64,000 nt of DNA from Anaerolineaceae bacterium (lineage in GTDB: Bacteria; Chloroflexota; Anaerolineae; Aggregatilineales; Phototrophicaceae). Below the pieces are notes generated by a model. That model saw only the letters and a list, made by a program, of their open reading frames with translations. It ran no database searches and had not been told where the DNA came from. The stretch lies in the NCBI GenBank assembly GCA_002699585.1, contig PABP01000034.1, positions 96,562 through 160,561 on the forward strand, given 5' to 3'. This document shows positions 61,511 through 64,000 of the stretch, one piece after another (position 1 is the first letter of the stretch; each line of letters begins with the position of its first letter). The position numbers were made by a program, and so were the translations under genes.

Positions 61511-62509
61511 ATGGCTTTAGAGCATAGAAGATTAGGGAAACACGGTGTTCTCGTCAGCAATTTGTGTCTAGGGACGATGAACTTCGGCTGGCATACTTCC
61601 AAAGAAGATAGCTTTGCCATCATGAACCGTGCCCTGGAATTGGGCATCAATTTTTTTGATACAGCCGATGTCTATGGCTGGGCTGATGAACATGGCCGCA
61701 CAGAAGAAATTATCGGTGACTGGTTCGCAGAGGACAAACGCCGCCGCGATGCGGTCGTCCTGGCGACCAAGGTCTTTAACCCGGTATCGCGCAATGCCAA
61801 TCTAGCTGAGGTCAATAGCGATGGCCGCAGCCTGTCCGCTTACAAAATTCGCAAGCACTGTGAGGGCAGTCTCTCGCGGCTACAGACGGACTGGATCGAC
61901 ATCTATCAGATGCACCATATCGACCGCGATTGCCCCTGGGACGAAACATGGCAGGCATTCGATAACCTGACCAAGCAGGGCAAAGTGGTCTACGTGGGTT
62001 CAAGCAACTTTGCTGGCTGGGACATCGCCACCGCTTGCCAGGAAGCCGATAAGCGCGGCATGATGGGTCTGGTGAGCGAACAGAGCATTTATCACCTCGA
62101 TAATCGCCATGTTGAACTGGAAGTCGTCCCGGCCTGCCGTCATTATGGCCTGGGGTTGATCCCCTGGAGTCCGCTCGGTGGTGGTTTGTTGGGTGGCGCA
62201 CTGGAAAAATACGAGTCGGGTCGTCGTAATAACCCCGATTTCGTCAAGCAAGTTGAGGACAATCGCGAGAAATTACAGGCTTACGAAGACCTCTGCCGTG
62301 AAATCGGCCATCCTCCGGGTGAAGTTGCACTGGCATGGCTGCTGCATAACCCGGTTGTCACCGCACCGATCATCGGCCCACGCACGATGGAACAGCTCGA
62401 AAGTGCTGTGCGTGCGACCGAAATTGACCTGTCAGAGGACGTCATGGCACGCCTGGATGAGATTTTCCCCGGCCCCGGTGGAGAAGCCCCCAAGGCCTAC
62501 GCCTGGTAA
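61511..62509 (+). CDS. Aldo/keto reductase
   Basis: A 332-residue NADPH-dependent oxidoreductase with the AKR tetrad: D50 and Y55 in FFDTADVYGW, K87 in LATKVF and H135 in IYQMHH. N-terminal EHRRLGKHGVLVSNLCLGTMNFG and the C-terminal LAWLLHNPVVTAPIIGPRTMEQL are typical of the YajO/Kv-beta branch. The loop after residue 95 (NANLAEVNSDGRSLSAYKIRKHCEGSL) matches that branch. No operon partner overlaps. Confidence 0.92.
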   Translation: MALEHRRLGKHGVLVSNLCLGTMNFGWHTSKEDSFAIMNRALELGINFFDTADVYGWADEHGRTEEIIGDWFAEDKRRRDAVVLATKVFNPVSRNANLAEVNSDGRSLSAYKIRKHCEGSLSRLQTDWIDIYQMHHIDRDCPWDETWQAFDNLTKQGKVVYVGSSNFAGWDIATACQEADKRGMMGLVSEQSIYHLDNRHVELEVVPACRHYGLGLIPWSPLGGGLLGGALEKYESGRRNNPDFVKQVEDNREKLQAYEDLCREIGHPPGEVALAWLLHNPVVTAPIIGPRTMEQLESAVRATEIDLSEDVMARLDEIFPGPGGEAPKAYAW

Positions 62510-62544
62510 ACCAGCTCGTCTTCATCAACCGAGATACACACCTG

Positions 62545-62567
62545 AAGGCCCTCTTGCGAGGGTCTTT
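62545..62567 (+). terminator. Terminator after the aldo/keto reductase gene
   Basis: AAGGCCCTC pairs with GAGGGTCTT across TTGC, including one G-T pair, then TTTTC. It lies 36 nt after the stop. Confidence 0.75.
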
Positions 62568-62690
62568 TCAATTAATACGTTGGACAACGGATTCTTGGGG
62601 TAGAATAGGGCATACTCAACGAAGGTTGTTAATGTCGAAACCATATCGACTATTATTTTACTGATTTTGATCCGAACTTTGGGGGCATTC

Positions 62691-63359
62691 ATGCTGTCTA
62701 GATTGACCATACTTGCTTTGCTGATGACATCGTTTTTTGGCATGACCATGATTACAGCCCAGGACGATACAATTGTCCTGGAGTACGAAGATGTGTTGGA
62801 AATGACGGCGGTTCGATATGATGTATCTGTCGCCTGTCTAGCTGAAGCCAACAGTATTGAAGACTTTCAATCCGAAGGCGCCCTGAATATTGACACCAGT
62901 TGCCCACCCTATGATGCTGACGAATTGGGTCAGGGTGGGGGCGGCAATAGCTCCTATACAGTCGTTGCAGGTGACAATCTGGCGAAGATCGCCGAGCGCT
63001 TCGACGCCACCGTCAAGTGCATTCAGGATACCAACTTTATTGTGAATCCCAATCTGATCTACGTTGGGCAAATACTCACCATCAGCAGCGATTGTGCAAA
63101 CATGATCAGCGTGTCGCCCCCTAGAGAGCAGTGTGCGGGTGATCGCAATCCGGGTCGTGAGGTCGAAAACGGCGTTTATACGGTCGTCGCAGGCGACATG
63201 CTCGATTTCATCGGCTGTGACTTAAATATGGAGACCTCTTGCCTGAAGACGCTCAATAATTTGGAAGATGGGCAACCCATTCTTATCGGTCAGGAGCTGA
63301 TTGTTAGCAACCAGTGTACCGGGTGGGTCGATCCTTTCCCGCCGTCTGACGAGGAATAA
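62691..63359 (+). CDS. Secreted protein with LysM domain
   Basis: A 222-residue exported protein with signal peptide residues 1-24 (SRLTILALLMTSFFGMTMITAQ). One clear LysM motif (SYTVVAGDNLAKIAERFDATVKCIQDTNFIVNPNLIYVGQILTI) lies at about 87-135. Degenerate LysM-like segments precede (EDVLEMTAVRYDVSVACLAEANSI) and follow (VYTVVAGDMLDFIGCDLNMETSCLKTLNNLEDGQPILIGQELIV). Conserved Cys pairs (CLAEAN..C, CIQDTN..C, C..CLKTL..C) suggest disulfides. It binds peptidoglycan or chitin-like glycans. ATG 62691 lies after GGGGG at 5 nt spacing. Confidence 0.88.
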   Translation: MLSRLTILALLMTSFFGMTMITAQDDTIVLEYEDVLEMTAVRYDVSVACLAEANSIEDFQSEGALNIDTSCPPYDADELGQGGGGNSSYTVVAGDNLAKIAERFDATVKCIQDTNFIVNPNLIYVGQILTISSDCANMISVSPPREQCAGDRNPGREVENGVYTVVAGDMLDFIGCDLNMETSCLKTLNNLEDGQPILIGQELIVSNQCTGWVDPFPPSDEE

Positions 63360-63382
63360 CTATTTGCGATAGCGTGTGCGTC

Positions 63383-63406
63383 AAAAACCCTCGTTTGAGG
63401 GTTTTG
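63383..63406 (+). terminator. Terminator after the LysM gene
   Basis: AAAAACCCTC pairs with GAGGGTTTT around a GTTT loop; T-run on both strands, so it can also serve the minus-strand frame that ends at 63466. Confidence 0.75.
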
Positions 63407-63465
63407 CACACATATCATGGTGTTAAGGCTATATTATTACCCGATAGTGCCAAGGTATGACGCTG

Positions 63466-63708
63466 TTAGTCAATTCTATACACCGACAGAAATGTTAAAT
63501 TATCCACAGTCGCAGTGAAAATGGGTCGTTTGTTCTCAACTATGTCATACACAGCATTCGGATTGCGGTAGTTGTTAATCATGTACTGTGCCTCTTGACA
63601 ATCTTCTGTCCAATGTATTCGCTCACGGACCTCCTTCTCTAGGATTTGAATAGTATTTTCAAAAGCACCATTAACTGTACAGACAGTAATGGAGTCACTA
63701 GGATCCAC
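63466..63708 (-). pseudogene. Remnant of an unrecognised gene
   Basis: A frame of 80 codons from GTG 63708 encodes an acidic soluble segment (DPSDSITVCTVNGAFENTIQILEKEVRERIHWTEDC ... YRNPNAVYDIVENKRPIFTATVDNL). No ribosome-binding site precedes it. The frame upstream of TAA at 63730-63732 is also open for about 34 codons (QQILITTPIVEVLGGREDFDRERGRLSVY), so one larger gene may have been cut by a stop. It sits directly beside a transposase fragment. Identity unknown. Confidence 0.4.
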
Positions 63709-63787
63709 CTCAGCAATGAATTGGAACCCTTAATAAACAGATAAACGTCCTCGTTCACGGTCAAAATCTTCACGGCCACCCAAAACC

Positions 63788-64000
63788 TCAACAATTGGTG
63801 TTGTAATGAGTATCTGCTGGCGTGAGGTTTTCAGTGCATGAGAGCATCAAGCGTGTGCCTGTTCTGGGGGCTGGCCAAGATGTCTGTGACTCATCCGATG
63901 GCCTAGAAATTGTGTGATTCTGAGACGCCTTTCGACGTTGCAGTCTCAGCCATTTGTCCAATTGTTGAGCTGATCCATCATAGCCCTGTTGTTGGATCTC
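63788..64000 (-). mobile_element. Fragment of an ISL3-like transposase, running off the window
   Basis: Reading from the window edge, the frame gives EIQQQGYDGSAQQLDKWLRLQRR, followed by SWPAPRTGTRLMLSCTENLTPADTHYN and TGA at 63788-63790. The E-I-Q-x-Q-G-Y-x-G-S motif followed by P-R..........L...E-N-L-T-P resembles the C-terminal half of ISL3-family transposases (E.R.QGY.GS, then SPR.....LL..PENLT). Length and stop suggest truncation or decay. The call rests on motif recall only. Confidence 0.45.

Noticed and set aside
1..64000. tRNA, rRNA or riboswitch genes
   Set aside because: No stretch with cloverleaf conserved blocks or rRNA-like sequence was recognised while reading the intergenic regions; absence is only as good as reading by eye.

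Overview
The window looks like a chromosomal piece of an uncultured Chloroflexota bacterium, probably of the Anaerolineae or a neighbouring class. The grounds are moderate GC in core genes, a mix of oligopeptide-type ABC transport, 'response regulator then kinase' signalling proteins, LLM (F420-type) and aldo/keto oxidoreductases, COG4315 repeat proteins, and above all a bacterial archaellum locus, which is known in some Chloroflexota. This assignment is inferred from gene content; there is no rRNA or tRNA gene to anchor it.

Layout. 1-10.2 kb: end of a secreted protein, then a plus-strand metabolic set (SIS sugar isomerase, SDR oxidoreductase, MetE-like methyltransferase, a 620-residue protein I do not recognise, DUF1349, DUF427, phosphodiesterase), then two minus-strand secreted repeat proteins. 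10.5-16.8 kb: a nonsense-mutated DUF427 gene and a complete oligopeptide-type ABC importer with fused ATPases. 16.8-21.3 kb: TIR protein, ClpP paralogue, ECF sigma factor, an AT-rich SMI1/KNR4 gene sitting next to the wreck of a second sigma copy, and a sugar-nucleotide epimerase. 21.4-30.5 kb: five large signalling proteins, one of them lacking the expected phospho-acceptor residues. 30.5-44.8 kb: ribokinase, SRPBCC protein, HEPN-like protein, GT-C membrane protein, a tandem array of four secreted paralogues, DinB, three tandem membrane paralogues (the middle one broken), NYN/LOTUS protein, histidine kinase and a Crp/Fnr regulator.

45.3-55.0 kb is the most striking part: a ten-gene cluster in archaeal arl order (archaellin, ArlD/E-like, two ArlF/G-like proteins, ArlH, ArlI, ArlJ, an acidic membrane protein, an A24 prepilin peptidase, and PilN-like and PilO-like proteins), closed by a strong terminator. 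It should encode a rotary filament built on the archaeal plan, with three additions not found in archaeal arl operons.

55.0-64.0 kb: MFS transporter, small membrane protein and PadR regulator with a palindromic operator; lipase, Gfo/Idh/MocA dehydrogenase, a thioredoxin-like lipoprotein whose active site reads UPPC through an in-frame TGA with a hairpin 21 nt downstream (probable selenoprotein), LLM oxidoreductase, aldo/keto reductase, LysM protein, and a transposase remnant at the window edge.

A dispersed, palindrome-rich intergenic element of about 105 bp occurs five times between 2 and 18 kb in both orientations. No CRISPR array, rRNA or tRNA gene was seen.
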